In this document: piece after piece, positions 64,000 to 64,000 of the stretch
How positions within the stretch are numbered: the stretch's first letter is position 1
Layout of the letters: each line of letters begins with the position of its first letter
Origin: Chaetoceros tenuissimus
Lineage: Eukaryota; Bacillariophyta; Thalassiosirophyceae; Chaetocerotales; Chaetocerotaceae
Reading direction: 5' to 3'
Length of the DNA stretch: 64,000 bases
Assembly (NCBI GenBank): GCA_021927905.1
Contig: BLLK01000069.1
Coordinates: forward strand, 2,418,001 to 2,482,000
Notes under the pieces: model-generated
Told to the model about the DNA's origin: nothing
The model's input: only the letters and a program-made list of their open reading frames with translations
Databases searched by the model: none
Position numbers and translations under genes: made by a program

Positions 64000-64000
64000 G

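Noticed and set aside
1-64000. CRISPR arrays, rRNA, bacterial operons or viral structural genes
   Set aside because: No regularly spaced repeats, rRNA core motifs, reverse transcriptase, integrase or capsid motifs were recognised on either strand.

Overview
This 64 kb window is nuclear DNA from a photosynthetic stramenopile, almost certainly a diatom. The main reasons are: AT-rich intergenic DNA; genes with few, short GT-AG introns (mostly 60-100 bp); several proteins whose signal peptides end at a conserved Phe (SASAF, GAAAF, AKAFA, QSSAF), the bipartite plastid presequence of algae with secondary red plastids; plant-type fused urease; and families typical of diatoms (helicase-associated-domain proteins without a helicase, DUF2358, a class III cyclase fused to membrane domains). 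The genus is not decided by what I can see.

Layout. 1-2020: an edge-truncated unknown protein on the minus strand, then a gene-poor stretch with a long palindrome. 2021-7523 (minus): an eight-exon urease and a seven-exon UreG nickel chaperone with an expanded His-rich N-terminus, a small urea/nickel cluster. 8215-14438: Golgi-type GT8 glycosyltransferase, plastid serine acetyltransferase homologue, an unknown membrane protein and a GT4 glycosyltransferase. 14537-21345 (minus): topoisomerase VI subunit B-like ATPase, MYND/MSS51-like protein, DUF1769-like protein. 21639-28693: CCDC6-like coiled coil, acetyl-CoA transporter, GH28-like membrane protein, plastid DUF2358 protein, a small putative mitochondrial protein. 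29046-35736: organelle EF-Ts, a divergent pair of plastid proteins (one is ribosomal protein bL17), and TSR1. 36342-43052: small Ser-rich protein, NTF2-like-domain protein, eIF2B gamma, small membrane protein, pheophytinase-like plastid hydrolase. 43434-48523: a broken ionotropic-glutamate-receptor-like gene and a large type I membrane protein with a basic Ser/Arg tail. 49414-58622: helicase-associated-domain protein, a voltage-sensor-like/cyclase fusion, and a large putative mitochondrial protein. 59127-64000: Ser/Arg-rich protein, an AKAFG-type secreted or plastid protein, and an unresolved secreted-protein locus next to a run of hairpins.

The window is mostly ordinary housekeeping and organelle genes, often in divergent pairs sharing 300-900 bp promoters or convergent pairs only tens of bp apart. 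No prophage, CRISPR array, rRNA or tRNA was recognised. The most unusual items are the voltage-sensor-like/adenylate-cyclase fusion with altered catalytic residues, the serine acetyltransferase homologue without its catalytic His, the UreG duplicated His-rich micro-exon, the matched presequence exons of two divergent plastid genes, and the decayed glutamate-receptor-like gene. Exon joins below were built by hand from GT-AG sites and reading-frame closure. No database was consulted.
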